From Mycobacterium sp. 236(2023) (GTDB taxonomy: Bacteria; Actinomycetota; Actinomycetes; Mycobacteriales; Mycobacteriaceae), in assembly GCF_029623955.1 (NCBI RefSeq), contig NZ_JARSBP010000001.1, positions 372,001-436,000 of the forward strand: 64,000 bases of DNA, in the 5' to 3' direction. Shown here one piece after another: positions 17,504-26,014 of this stretch. The notes beneath the pieces were generated by a model, which saw nothing but the letters and a program-made list of their open reading frames with translations, had not been told where the DNA came from and did not search any database. Every line of letters starts with the position of its first letter. Position 1 is the first letter of the stretch. A program made the translations under genes and the position numbers.

Positions 17504-18397
17504 TCACAATGCATTCAGGGTTCGGTCATCCACTGATCGCCGATCCCCGGATACCACGTCGTCGCGCTGATACGACTCCGGATCAGCGCCCAGCGCAGCC
17601 AGTTTGGCGTAGCTGGACGTCCCGGGCTCGGCGGTGAACACGAGCAGGACGTGCAGCCGGTCCGGGTCGTGCAGGCTCTGGCACTGCACGTCGAGCACGC
17701 CCAGCTTGGGGTGCGCGATGCGCTTTTCCAACTCCGGTGGCTGCGCCACGTCGTGGCGACTCCACAGCTCGGCGAATTCGGGGCTGCGTGCCAACAGGTC
17801 GTCGACGATCCGCGCGGCCTTCGATCCGGCCCCGTCACGGGCGCAGGCCATCCGGGCGCCGGCAGCGAAGGAACGGCTCAGTGCCGCATGGTCTTCGACC
17901 GGATACACCCCGCGGGCCTCGTCGTCGGTGAACCAGCGGTACACCACACTGCGCGCGAAACCCCGATGAACTGTCTCGTCACCGAGCAGGGCCCGGGCCG
18001 CGGGGGTCTGTACCAGGGTTTCGCCGAGCGCCGTCATCACCTGCGCCGGGGTGTCCTGCAGGCGGTCCAGTATTCGCAGGGTGGCGGGGCTGACGTTTTC
18101 CCCCGACACAGTGCGCGCCGGCGCGTTGTGGCCGGCGAGGCGGAACAGGTGGTCGCGTTCGTCGAGCGACAGCCGCAGCGCACGCGCCAGCGATGCCAGC
18201 ACCTCGACCGACGGCTGCGGAGCGCGTTGCTGTTCCATCCGGCTGTAGTAATCCGTCGAGATCGACGCCAGCGCCGCGACCTCCTCGCGGCGCAGCCCCG
18301 CGGTCCTGCGGCGCGACCCGGCGGGCAGCCCGACGTCGGTGGGCCGGAGGGCTTCGCGGCGGGTCCGCAGAAAATCGGCGAGCTGTCCCTGGTCCAT
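17504..18397 (-). CDS. XRE regulator with MmyB-like ligand domain
   Basis: 297 residues. N-terminal helix-turn-helix (about 5-85) with RRRTAGLRREEVAALASISTDYYSRMEQ, the characteristic start of this actinobacterial family. The C-terminal part (about 100-290) is the MmyB-like PAS-related domain: VVYRWFTDDEAR, FAELWSRHDV, KRIAHPKLGVLDVQCQSL and LLVFTAEPGT. Such proteins often control a neighbouring oxidoreductase; the SDR gene starts 21 bases downstream on the same strand. GACACT ends 6 bases before the ATG. The ligand is unknown (fatty acids are reported for relatives). Confidence 0.88.
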   Translation of the reverse strand: MDQGQLADFLRTRREALRPTDVGLPAGSRRRTAGLRREEVAALASISTDYYSRMEQQRAPQPSVEVLASLARALRLSLDERDHLFRLAGHNAPARTVSGENVSPATLRILDRLQDTPAQVMTALGETLVQTPAARALLGDETVHRGFARSVVYRWFTDDEARGVYPVEDHAALSRSFAAGARMACARDGAGSKAARIVDDLLARSPEFAELWSRHDVAQPPELEKRIAHPKLGVLDVQCQSLHDPDRLHVLLVFTAEPGTSSYAKLAALGADPESYQRDDVVSGDRRSVDDRTLNAL

Positions 18398-18457
18398 CAG
18401 CCCAGTGTCCCTGCGGCCGGCGAGCCCATCCAGGGATCGCCGGACCCCCGGTCGCGG

Positions 18458-20044
18458 TCAGTCCCTGTTCAGGGTCGCCTCTTCGAGATCGAGGCCGTGC
18501 AGCATGGCGCGCAGCACCTCGTCGTCGATGGTGCCGTTGTCGCGTTCGGCGATGAACGCGGCGCGCTCGGCGGCCAGCATCTCCAATCGCAGGTTCCGGA
18601 ACACGCCCATCGGCGATTCGGCGCCGTCGCCGTCGATCTGTTCCCGTGCCGCCGTGCCTCGCCGGTGGTTCCACGCCCGCAACACGTCGGCGGCGCGGTC
18701 GTCCACCTCGGTGGACCCATCCGACATCAGTTCGTCGAGGCGCTGTGCCGCCGCGCGGGCCGCCGTCTCCTTGGCCGTCGCTGCCGCCAGCGCGTCCGCG
18801 CGTTCCTGCGCACCCTGCCCGTCCAGCCTGCGGATCACCCACGGCAGGGTCAGACCGTGCAGCAGCAGCGTCCCGATCACGACGACGAACGTCAGGAAGA
18901 TGATGTGGGGCCGTCCGGGGAAATCGGCGCCCGAAAGGGTCGTCAACGGAACACCGAACGCCGCTGCCAGCGAGACCACCCCGCGCATGCCCGCCCACGC
19001 GACGATGAAGACCTGGCCCGGCGCCGGGGCCGGTTCGGTGGCGCGGATGCGTGCCGACAGCAGCCGCGGCAGATAGGCGAACGGATACACCCACGCGATC
19101 CGCACGGCGACCACGGCCGCGAACACGGCGATCGACGACGTCACGATCACGGCGAACGACAGACCGTGCAGTTCGTCGATGATGACGGGAAGCTGCAGCC
19201 CGATCAGCAGGAACGCGAACGACTCGAGCACCAGTTGCACCGCCTTCCACACGGCGGTGTCCTGCAGACGGGTGGCATAACTGGCCCGGGTGGCGCGCTG
19301 CCCGCTGATCAGCGCGGCGACGACGACGGCGAGCACGCCGGACCCGTGGATCTCCTCGGCCGCGAGGTACACCAGGAACGGGGCCACTAGCCCGATCGCG
19401 CTCTCGACGAGCGGGTCGTCGAGGCGGGCCCGGATGTAGACGATGATCTTGCCCAGCACGTACCCGACGGCCACGCCGCCGGCCAGCGCGAGCCCGAACG
19501 TCGTCAGCCCCGCCTCCCACGTGGCAGCCGCACCGATCGCGGCAGCCAGCGCGACCTTGTAGGCGGTCAGCGCTGTCGCGTCGTTGAGGAGGCTCTCCCC
19601 ACCCAGCAGCGTCATCGTGCGTCTGGGCAGGCCGAGTCTGCGCCCGACGGCGCTGGCCGAGACGGCGTCCGGCGGCGCGACGATCGCGCCGAGGACGAAC
19701 GCCGCGGCCACCGTCAGGTCGGGCACCGTCTGGTAGGCCACGAATCCGACGACGGCGGTGGTCGCCAACGGCAGCCCCACGGCGAGAAGTCCGATCGGCC
19801 GCTTGTTGGCGCGCAGGCTGACGTAGCTGCTCTCCAGCCCGGCCGACCACAGCAGCGGCGGCAGGAGCACGTAGAGCACCAGCTCGGGGTCGAGCTCGAT
19901 GCTGACGACGTCGTGAATGTTCGGGATCAGGCCGACGGCCAGCCCCGCCAGGACGAGGAACAGCGGAGACGACAGGTCGTAGCGGCGCGCCACCGCGGCC
20001 AACAGCACCGACACGACCAGGATCGCCAGCAACGAGGCACTCAT
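18458..20044 (-). CDS. CPA1-type Na+/H+ antiporter
   Basis: 528 residues. About twelve membrane helices fill residues 1-400, with CPA1 signatures: FLVLAGLAVGLIP, VLLPPLLWSAGLESS, GAIVAPPDAVSASAVGRRLGLPRR, and the ion-binding GGESLLNDATALTAY. A cytoplasmic C-terminal tail of about 120 residues is rich in charged residues. It should exchange Na+ or K+ for protons to control pH and salt. The frame stays open far upstream, but the ATG at 20044 begins directly with the first helix and has CAGAAT ending 6 bases upstream. Divergent from the PurT-like gene with a 39-base gap. Confidence 0.92.
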   Translation of the reverse strand: MSASLLAILVVSVLLAAVARRYDLSSPLFLVLAGLAVGLIPNIHDVVSIELDPELVLYVLLPPLLWSAGLESSYVSLRANKRPIGLLAVGLPLATTAVVGFVAYQTVPDLTVAAAFVLGAIVAPPDAVSASAVGRRLGLPRRTMTLLGGESLLNDATALTAYKVALAAAIGAAATWEAGLTTFGLALAGGVAVGYVLGKIIVYIRARLDDPLVESAIGLVAPFLVYLAAEEIHGSGVLAVVVAALISGQRATRASYATRLQDTAVWKAVQLVLESFAFLLIGLQLPVIIDELHGLSFAVIVTSSIAVFAAVVAVRIAWVYPFAYLPRLLSARIRATEPAPAPGQVFIVAWAGMRGVVSLAAAFGVPLTTLSGADFPGRPHIIFLTFVVVIGTLLLHGLTLPWVIRRLDGQGAQERADALAAATAKETAARAAAQRLDELMSDGSTEVDDRAADVLRAWNHRRGTAAREQIDGDGAESPMGVFRNLRLEMLAAERAAFIAERDNGTIDDEVLRAMLHGLDLEEATLNRD

Positions 20045-20083
20045 GTTCCGATTCTGTCGGTCGGTCTGGCAGGCTGAAAATCG

Positions 20084-21208
20084 ATGAGTGCAATTGAGGC
20101 CCCGCACGACCCCGGGACTGTGGTCATGCTGCTGGGCGCGAGCGACCGCAGTGGCGAGCTCGCGCTGGCGTTCACGCGTCTGGGTGCGGACGTCGTCACG
20201 GTCGACGACCACTCCGACGTGACGGCGCTGATCGAGGACACGAAACCGCGGTACGTGGTCGCCGACGTGGGTTCCGTCGCGACCGATGTGCTGGTCGAGA
20301 TCGCCGGGCGCGATGACGTCGAGGTGTTCCCCACGCCCCGCAGCGCGCGCCTTTCGCTGGACGGCGAGGGCCTGCGGCGCCTCGCTGCCGACGAGCTCGG
20401 CCTGCCGACCGCGCCGTTCTGGTTCGCCGGTTCGGTGGAGGAGTTGACGGCGATCGCCCAGCACGCGGGGTTTCCGTTGGTGGTCAAACCGGTGGCCGCC
20501 GCGCCCGGCGAGGGGGAGTCGGTACTGCTGCGGGCCGAGGACGTGGAGCCGGCGTGGCGCAGCGCGGTGGCCGGCGGCAAGCTGAGCCTGCAGCGGGTGA
20601 TCGCCGAAACCGTCGTCGAGGTCGACGTCGAGGTGACGCTGCTGACGGTGCGCACGACCGGCCCGGCGGGGCCGACGGTGTCGTTCTGCGAGCCGATCGG
20701 TCACCACCAGACCTCCGGTGAAGCCCTGGAATCGTGGCAGCCGCAACAGCTTTCGCCTGCCGCGTTGGATTCCGCGAAATCGATCGCGGCCCGCATCGTC
20801 AACTCGCTCGGCGGGCGCGGTGTGTTCGCGGTGGAGCTTTTGGTGCGCGGCGACGAGGTCTACTTCTCCGACGTCCGGCCGCGGATGCAGGACAGCGGCA
20901 TGGTGACGCTGCGCTCGCAGCGGCTGTCCCAGTTCGAGTTGCATGCCCGCGCGATCCTCGGATTGCCCGTCGACACGATCATGATCTCGCCCGGTGCCGT
21001 CGAGATCGCCTATGCGGGCGACGACGACACCGCACCCGGCGACCTGCGTGCGGTGCTGGCCGAGGCGCTGGCCGTGGCCGAGAGTGACGTTCGTCTGCTG
21101 CCCGGCGGCGATACCGTCGCCACCGCGACCGCCCCCGATCCGATCGTGGCGCGCGACCGGGCCCGGCGGGTGGCGTCGGCGCTGCGCAGGCTCCGGGTGA
21201 CGGGGTGA
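20084..21208 (+). CDS. purT: PurT-like ATP-grasp protein, divergent
   Basis: 374 residues. The overall pattern is PurT, the formate-dependent glycinamide ribonucleotide transformylase: MLLGASDRSGELALAFTRLG, EGLRRLAADELGLPTAPFWF, ESWQPQQLSP, GVFAVELLVRGDEVYFSDV and MVTLRSQRLSQFELHARAILGLPV. Position before the rhodanese and metZ genes matches Rv0389. Compared with E. coli PurT from memory, the glycine loop SSGKGQ reads APGEGE, SEVSPRPHDTG reads SDVRPRMQDSG, and the C-terminal GKPEIDGSRRLGVA block that supplies Lys355, Arg362 and Arg363 is missing. It may therefore not carry out the classical reaction. Stop overlaps the next start (GTGA). Confidence 0.75.
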   Translation: MSAIEAPHDPGTVVMLLGASDRSGELALAFTRLGADVVTVDDHSDVTALIEDTKPRYVVADVGSVATDVLVEIAGRDDVEVFPTPRSARLSLDGEGLRRLAADELGLPTAPFWFAGSVEELTAIAQHAGFPLVVKPVAAAPGEGESVLLRAEDVEPAWRSAVAGGKLSLQRVIAETVVEVDVEVTLLTVRTTGPAGPTVSFCEPIGHHQTSGEALESWQPQQLSPAALDSAKSIAARIVNSLGGRGVFAVELLVRGDEVYFSDVRPRMQDSGMVTLRSQRLSQFELHARAILGLPVDTIMISPGAVEIAYAGDDDTAPGDLRAVLAEALAVAESDVRLLPGGDTVATATAPDPIVARDRARRVASALRRLRVTG

Positions 21209-21648
21209 GCGAGGGCGAGGACGCGCCGGACAAACCGGCGGTCGCACCGTTTCTCGGCGCGCTGACAATCATTGTCGCCGTCGTGATCGGAATCTGGCTG
21301 ATCAACATCTTCTCCGGTGACGACCTCACCGAGGAGCAGCAGATCGCGCGGGCGGCGTCGGGTCAGAACGATGCGCTGCAGCGCGAGGACTACCAGGATT
21401 TCCAGGCGTTCACGTGCGCCGCCCAGCACGGTGATGAGACCAAAGTGATGGATGGACAACGGGATTCGGTGGCCAACCGGGGTGACCGGTTCGTCGACCG
21501 GGTGGCCGGGGTCAGGATCGACGGGGACAAGGCCACCGCCGACATCACGTACTACTTCGAGAGCGACGAAAACGCCAAGGAGACGGTCGAGATGTCCTTC
21601 GCGCGCGAGAACGGAGCCTGGAAGGTCTGTTCGACCGGTCCCAGTTAG
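21205..21648 (+). CDS. Membrane-anchored NTF2-like domain protein
   Basis: 147 residues. A short acidic cytoplasmic N-terminus, one membrane helix (PFLGALTIIVAVVIGIWLI, about 15-33) and an exported domain resembling the DUF4878/NTF2-like fold: EDYQDFQAFTCAAQHG, VDRVAGVRIDGDKATADITYYFE and GAWKVCSTGPS, with two cysteines that may pair. It resembles the C-terminal domain of the protein at 4379-5155 in layout. The GTG start overlaps the upstream stop, so translation is coupled. Function unknown. Confidence 0.7.
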   Translation: MSEGEDAPDKPAVAPFLGALTIIVAVVIGIWLINIFSGDDLTEEQQIARAASGQNDALQREDYQDFQAFTCAAQHGDETKVMDGQRDSVANRGDRFVDRVAGVRIDGDKATADITYYFESDENAKETVEMSFARENGAWKVCSTGPS

Positions 21649-21667
21649 CTATGCAAGACTTCTGAGC

Positions 21668-22081
21668 GTGAGCTATGCCGGAGACATCACGCCCGAGGAG
21701 GCCTGGAAGCTGCTCAGCGACACACCGGATGCGGTGCTCGTCGACTGTCGCACCGAGGCCGAGTGGCGATTCGTCGGAGTGGCCGATACCTCGAGCCTCG
21801 GACGCGAGGTCGTCTACATCGAGTGGAACCGCACCGACGGCAGCCACAATGACGGTTTCGTGGACGACCTGAAGGCCGCCGGCGTCACCCCCGGTGAGCG
21901 TCCCGTGGTCTTCCTGTGTCGCTCCGGTAATCGATCGATCGGTGCGGCCGAGGCCGCGACGGAGGCCGGTATCGCGCCGTCCTACAACGTGCTCGACGGT
22001 TTCGAGGGCAACCTCGACGACGCCAAGCATCGCGGCGGCACCGGCTGGAAAGCCGTCGGACTCCCGTGGGTGCAGTCATGA
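21668..22081 (+). CDS. Rhodanese-like sulfurtransferase (Rv0390 type)
   Basis: 137 residues, one rhodanese domain. The active-site loop is VFLCRSGNRS, with Cys about 83 as the persulfide-carrying residue, and VLVDCRTEAEWRFVG is the conserved DxR strand. It moves sulfane sulfur from a donor to an acceptor in the cytoplasm. The ATG of metZ overlaps its stop codon, so a role in sulfur supply for homocysteine or methionine synthesis is a reasonable inference. GTG start at 21668 gives the family's usual SYAGDITPEEAW beginning. Confidence 0.88.
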   Translation: MSYAGDITPEEAWKLLSDTPDAVLVDCRTEAEWRFVGVADTSSLGREVVYIEWNRTDGSHNDGFVDDLKAAGVTPGERPVVFLCRSGNRSIGAAEAATEAGIAPSYNVLDGFEGNLDDAKHRGGTGWKAVGLPWVQS

Positions 22082-23301
22082 GCGCCGAAGTTCCTTCGGT
22101 TCCGTCTGTTCGGGTCCCGGCCGCACTTCCCGACGGCGTCAGCCAGGCCACCATCGGTGTGCGCGGTGGGCTGCTGCGCTCCGGCTTCGAGGAGACCGCC
22201 GAGGCGATGTACCTGACGTCCGGCTACGTCTACTCCTCGGCGGCAGAGGCGGAGAAGTCGTTCACCGGCGAGATCGACCGCTACGTCTACTCGCGCTACG
22301 GCAACCCGACGATCTCCATGTTCGAGGAGCGGCTGCGTCTGCTCGAAGGTGCGCCCGCCTGCTTCGCCACGTCCACCGGTATGTCGGCGGTGTTCACGTC
22401 GCTGGGCGCGCTGCTGGGCGCCGGTGACCGGCTGGTCGCCGCGCGCAGCCTGTTCGGTTCGTGCTTCGTGGTGTGCAACGAGATCCTACCGCGCTGGGGC
22501 GTCGAGACGGTGTTCGTCGACGGCGACGACCTCTCCCAGTGGGAGGAGGCACTCTCGGTGCCCACCCAGGCGGTGTTCTTCGAGACACCGTCGAACCCGA
22601 TGCAGTCGCTGGTCGACATCGCCGCAGTGTGTGAGATGGCCCACGCCGCTGGCGCAAAGGTCGTGCTGGACAACGTCTTCGCCACGCCGATCCTGCAGCA
22701 GGGGATGCCACTGGGTGCCGATGTCGTCGTGTACTCGGGCACCAAACACATCGACGGCCAGGGTCGCGTGCTGGGCGGGGCGATCCTCGGCAGCAAGGAG
22801 TACATCGACGAGCCGGTGCAGAAGCTGATGCGCCACACCGGTCCGGCGCTGAGCCCGTTCAACGCGTGGACGCTGTTGAAGGGCTTGGAGACGCTGGCTT
22901 TGCGTGTGCAGCACCAGAATTTGTCGGCGCACCGGATCGCTGAGTTCCTCGAAGGTCATTCGTCGGTGAGCTGGGTGAAATACCCGTTCCTGGAATCGCA
23001 TCCGCAGTACGACCTCGCGAAGCGGCAGATGACGGGCGGTGGCACGGTGGTCACGTTCGAGCTGAAGGGCGGCACGAAAGATCGCGCGTTCGAGGTGCTC
23101 GACAAACTGCAGATCATCGACATCTCGAACAACCTGGGTGACGCGAAATCGTTGATCACGCACCCCGCCACCACAACTCACCGCGCGATGGGCCCCGAGG
23201 GGCGCGCCGCGATCGGTCTCGGCGACGGCGTCGTCCGCGTCTCGGTCGGCCTGGAGGGGACCGAGGATCTGATCTCGGATCTGGACCGGGCGCTGAGCTG
23301 A
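22078..23301 (+). CDS. metZ: O-succinylhomoserine sulfhydrylase
   Basis: 407 residues. PLP enzyme of the Cys/Met metabolism family that makes homocysteine from an O-acylhomoserine and sulfide. The Schiff-base lysine is in VVYSGTKHIDGQGR, phosphate binding in FATSTGMSAVF, and the cofactor Asp in KVVLDNVFATP. C-terminal SLITHPATTTH and RVSVGLEGTEDLISDL are typical. The ATG at 22078 overlaps the rhodanese stop (ATGA) and gives the length of M. tuberculosis MetZ; a GTG four codons upstream is less likely. Followed at once by a small acidic protein gene. Confidence 0.96.
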   Translation: MSAEVPSVPSVRVPAALPDGVSQATIGVRGGLLRSGFEETAEAMYLTSGYVYSSAAEAEKSFTGEIDRYVYSRYGNPTISMFEERLRLLEGAPACFATSTGMSAVFTSLGALLGAGDRLVAARSLFGSCFVVCNEILPRWGVETVFVDGDDLSQWEEALSVPTQAVFFETPSNPMQSLVDIAAVCEMAHAAGAKVVLDNVFATPILQQGMPLGADVVVYSGTKHIDGQGRVLGGAILGSKEYIDEPVQKLMRHTGPALSPFNAWTLLKGLETLALRVQHQNLSAHRIAEFLEGHSSVSWVKYPFLESHPQYDLAKRQMTGGGTVVTFELKGGTKDRAFEVLDKLQIIDISNNLGDAKSLITHPATTTHRAMGPEGRAAIGLGDGVVRVSVGLEGTEDLISDLDRALS

Positions 23302-23745
23302 GTGTCGCGCGCATCGGACAAGAAGAAGGCACGCCGCAAGAAGCGGCAGTCGGCGCGCGATGCGGCTTGGTTACCGGCGGGCGTCCTCGACGAGCTCGAA
23401 AAGGCTTTGGAGCTCGAGGATTTCGACGCGCGGCTGACCGAGCGCGGCTGGGAGTTCTCCGAAGAGGTCGACGACGAAACCGGTGCGGTCTGGTATTGGC
23501 CACCGTCGGAAGCTGACGTCGCCGACACGGAAACCGTCAATGTGACCGTCATCCTGTTGACTCCCGACGAAGGCGGCGAGATCGCGCACGTCGTGTTCGT
23601 CGGCACCGACGACGACTACCAGTTCAACCTCGACGAGCTGTTCGAGCACCTCGACGCGATCGAGGCCTACCGCATGGGCGGGACCCTCCCTGACTTCGCC
23701 GAGGCTGAAGCTACGCAGGACCCTTCTCGCACTTTCCCTGCGTAG
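23302..23745 (+). CDS. Small acidic protein of unknown function downstream of metZ
   Basis: 147 residues. A very basic N-terminus (SDKKKARRKKRQSAR) is followed by a strongly acidic body with DELEKALELEDFDARLTERG and VDDETGAVWYWPPSEAD. The alternation of helix and beta strands (VNVTVILLTPDEGGEIAHVVFVG) suggests a compact alpha/beta domain. I do not recognise the family. The GTG start directly follows the metZ TGA, so it is the last gene of the purT-rhodanese-metZ run. It meets a convergent SDR gene with no gap. Confidence 0.65.
   Translation: MSRASDKKKARRKKRQSARDAAWLPAGVLDELEKALELEDFDARLTERGWEFSEEVDDETGAVWYWPPSEADVADTETVNVTVILLTPDEGGEIAHVVFVGTDDDYQFNLDELFEHLDAIEAYRMGGTLPDFAEAEATQDPSRTFPA
23711..23745. 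terminator. Candidate hairpin at convergent gene ends
   Basis: CTACGCAGG (23711-23719) and CCTGCGTAG (23737-23745) are perfect complements with a 17-base loop, lying at the 3' end of the small acidic protein gene, next to the convergent SDR stop. Confidence 0.45.
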
Positions 23746-24615
23746 TTACAGTTTCGGCGCGCCGGACCCTTCGATCACACCTTGGGCTGCGCGGGCACGA
23801 TCCTCGTAGCTCTTACGCTTGGCGGCGTCGAACGTCAGGAACACATCGGACAGGCCGAGCTTCTTGTTCAGCCAGCGACGTCCCTTGGGCGGCAGCATCT
23901 GCGCGGCCTGGGCGGTGAACCGCAGCGGTGGCGGCACCGCGACATGGGTCTTCGGCTTGTTCAGTGTCTTGACGATCGCCGCGGCGATCTCTTCCGGTTC
24001 CACGGGCTTGATCGCGCCGGAGGATTTGGTGCCCGAGATGAGCTCGGTGTTGGTGAACGGCGGCATGACCACCGAGACGGTGACGCCGTGCGGTGCCATC
24101 TCGTCGGCGAGCGCGGTGGACAGGCCCACGACGGCGTACTTGGCGCCGACGTAGACGACCTGCCCGGGCAGCGGGATCAGACCCGACAGCGAGGCGATGT
24201 TGATGATGTGGCCGCTGCGGCGTTTCACCATGTCCGGGAGGGCGAGCTGGCAGCCGGTGAGCACGCCGTAGACGTTGACCTCCAGCGATGACCGGACGGA
24301 CTGCTCGGTCTCGTCGAGGAACGGTCCGACGGGCATGACGCCGGCGTTGTTGATGAGCACGTCGATGTGGCCGCCGCCGTCGGTGCGGGCCTTGTCGAGG
24401 AAGGTCGCGAACGACTCGCGGTCGGTGACGTCGAGCGGATAGCCCGAGACGGGGCCGAGGTTGGTCAGCTTGGCGACCGACGACTCCTGAAGTGCCACGT
24501 CACGGTCACCGATCACGACGCGCGCGCCCTGCCTCAGAAGGGCTTCCGCGGTTGCGTATCCGATACCCCGCGCAGCTCCGGTGATGGCGATGGTCTTGCC
24601 ACGGATGTTGTCCAT
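23746..24615 (-). CDS. Short-chain dehydrogenase/reductase
   Basis: 289 residues. Classical SDR with TGAARGIG cofactor motif (about 11-18), NNAG (about 88), catalytic Ser in INIASLSG and YVGAKYA as the YxxxK motif. A C-terminal extension of about 60 residues after the core ends in a basic segment (LPPKGRRWLNKKLG). The ATG was chosen over upstream in-frame codons because TAAAGT ends 8 bases before it and MDNIRGKTIAITGAARGIG begins the fold directly. It lies 20 bases downstream of a DUF899 gene but carries its own promoter with an ACACGTGT operator. Substrate unknown. Confidence 0.88.
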   Translation of the reverse strand: MDNIRGKTIAITGAARGIGYATAEALLRQGARVVIGDRDVALQESSVAKLTNLGPVSGYPLDVTDRESFATFLDKARTDGGGHIDVLINNAGVMPVGPFLDETEQSVRSSLEVNVYGVLTGCQLALPDMVKRRSGHIINIASLSGLIPLPGQVVYVGAKYAVVGLSTALADEMAPHGVTVSVVMPPFTNTELISGTKSSGAIKPVEPEEIAAAIVKTLNKPKTHVAVPPPLRFTAQAAQMLPPKGRRWLNKKLGLSDVFLTFDAAKRKSYEDRARAAQGVIEGSGAPKL

Positions 24616-24623
24616 GCGGCCGA

Positions 24624-24639
24624 ACTTTACACGTGTCAA
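24624..24639 (-). promoter_or_regulatory. ACACGTGT palindrome overlapping the -10 of the SDR gene
   Basis: Minus strand TTGACACGTGTAAA (24626-24639) is a 12-of-14 palindrome. Its right half runs into TAAAGT (24624-24629), which ends 8 bases before the SDR ATG. The same core and layout occur upstream of the SDR gene at 37864. Confidence 0.6.
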
Positions 24640-25373
24640 CTTTCTCGGGAAAGGGGCGTCGTGAGGTCGTCGGAGCGGCCCGCGGCCAGGCGTGACCACT
24701 GGGCGGCTGGGCGCCCGTCGACCCGGGTGTTCGAGCCGTCGACCTGCCAGGACTGCGGCCATCCGGCCGGGGAGTCCTCCCACGGCTCCTGGCGTCCGTA
24801 CACGGTGAGGTCCATCAGGGCGAGGCTGTAGTCCATGGCTTCGACGCCGCGCAGGGTCGTCCAATACGTCTCGAACACGCGGTCTCCGTCGCGCACGTAG
24901 CCGACGATGTGCATCATGCCGACGGTGCGGCCGACGAGCAGTCGACCGAGCGACGGCAGCGCCGAGTACCAGGGCACGTCCCACCCCATGAACTCCCGAT
25001 ACCTGGCACTCTCCGGATAGGGGCCCTGACAGAACACCGCGTAGGTGATGTCACGCGAATGCAGGTAGGACAGTTCAGCGACCTGCGTGGTGACCCAGGT
25101 GCAGCCCTCGCACTGCTCGGGCGCGGGGTGACCGGCGTGCCACATGGAGTAGTAGGCGAGCAGTTGAGCGCGCCCCTCGAACGCATCGAGGAGCGTCACC
25201 GGCCCGCCGGGCCCGGTCAGCTCAAGGCCGGCGTCGACCTCCACCATCGGCAGACGCCTGCGGGCCGCCGCGATGGCATCGCCTTCACGGGTGTGCGCCT
25301 TCTCCCGGACACGCAGGGCGGCCACACCGGCCTCGAAGGTGGCGCGGTCGACGATGGGTGGCAGCGCGGTCAT
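24636..25373 (-). CDS. DUF899 thioredoxin-fold-like protein (copy 1)
   Basis: 245 residues. DUF899 signatures: EKAHTREGDAIAAARRRLPMVEV, a FEGRAQLLAYYSMW strand where thioredoxin folds start, CEGCTW, YAVFCQGPYPE, FMGWDVPWYS and WEDSPAGWPQ. DUF899 proteins are predicted thioredoxin-like and have no assigned reaction. A cysteine pair CEGC sits at the place of a redox motif. The ATG overlaps the stop of the maleylpyruvate-isomerase-like gene (ATGA). Paralogous to the protein at 26001-26723. Confidence 0.85.
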   Translation of the reverse strand: MTALPPIVDRATFEAGVAALRVREKAHTREGDAIAAARRRLPMVEVDAGLELTGPGGPVTLLDAFEGRAQLLAYYSMWHAGHPAPEQCEGCTWVTTQVAELSYLHSRDITYAVFCQGPYPESARYREFMGWDVPWYSALPSLGRLLVGRTVGMMHIVGYVRDGDRVFETYWTTLRGVEAMDYSLALMDLTVYGRQEPWEDSPAGWPQSWQVDGSNTRVDGRPAAQWSRLAAGRSDDLTTPLSRES

Positions 25374-26014
25374 TCGACGACGTCCTCCGCCGCGGGGCCG
25401 AACAGATACAGATGCTCGAGCACCGGTGCCGGGTCATCCGACCAATCCATCGCCGCCAGTTGCGCACGGCTGCGCCGCCCCGTCCGCCACCGGAGAGCCT
25501 CGAAGTGCGTTGTGCGGAGTACCAATTCGGTTCCACCGGGTGGACCACTGCGATACTGCGCGTCCTCGGTGACGATCTGCAGCGGCTCCGGGGTCTCCAG
25601 CATCGTGAGCAACTTGTCCGCTGTCCAGCGGACCGACGCCGCGTCCCGCGCACCCGGTCGTCCGATGGCGCTGCGGATGTCGTGCTCGTGACACGCGACG
25701 TCGCCGGCGGGCGGCTCCAGTCCGGACGACTTCGCCAGTACCGCAAGGCGTTCGGCCGCTTCCGACCACGCCGCGAGGACCTCACCGTTGTCCCGGCCGG
25801 CGAATCTGGCGACGTGCTCAGCGGTTTCGTCGTCGCTCGGTGCGCCCGACAGTGACCCGTCGGCCCAGTCCGAGGCGACCGCCGCCATGTGGGCGACGAC
25901 GTTCCGCACGGTCCACCCGGGGCAGGCGGCGACGGGTTGGTCCCACCCACTGGGCTCCGTCAGAAGTCCCATGACCCGCACCGTGGTCTCCTGGTAGAGG
26001 TCATTGGCCAGCAT
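25370..26014 (-). CDS. Maleylpyruvate isomerase-like DinB-fold protein
   Basis: 214 residues. N-terminal mycothiol-dependent isomerase domain pattern: WDQPVAACPGWTVRNVVAHMAAV with the first conserved His, and VACHEHDIRSAIGRPG with the further His and Asp that form the metal site in this DinB-like fold. C-terminal part ends in WSDDPAPVLEHLYLFGPA. Proteins of this TIGR03083 group are thought to use mycothiol or act as thiol-S-transferases. The gene is embedded between two DUF899 genes with overlaps of 14 bases and 4 bases, which supports a joint function. Confidence 0.82.
   Translation of the reverse strand: MLANDLYQETTVRVMGLLTEPSGWDQPVAACPGWTVRNVVAHMAAVASDWADGSLSGAPSDDETAEHVARFAGRDNGEVLAAWSEAAERLAVLAKSSGLEPPAGDVACHEHDIRSAIGRPGARDAASVRWTADKLLTMLETPEPLQIVTEDAQYRSGPPGGTELVLRTTHFEALRWRTGRRSRAQLAAMDWSDDPAPVLEHLYLFGPAAEDVVE

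Noticed and set aside
20045..21268. In-frame upstream extension of the Na+/H+ antiporter reading frame across the PurT-like gene
   Set aside because: The extension is antisense to a recognisable protein, and the first membrane helix begins right after ATG 20044, which also has a -10 six bases upstream.
23302..23745. Similarity of the small acidic protein to RraB-type RNase regulators
   Set aside because: Shared acidity only; I could not match conserved positions.
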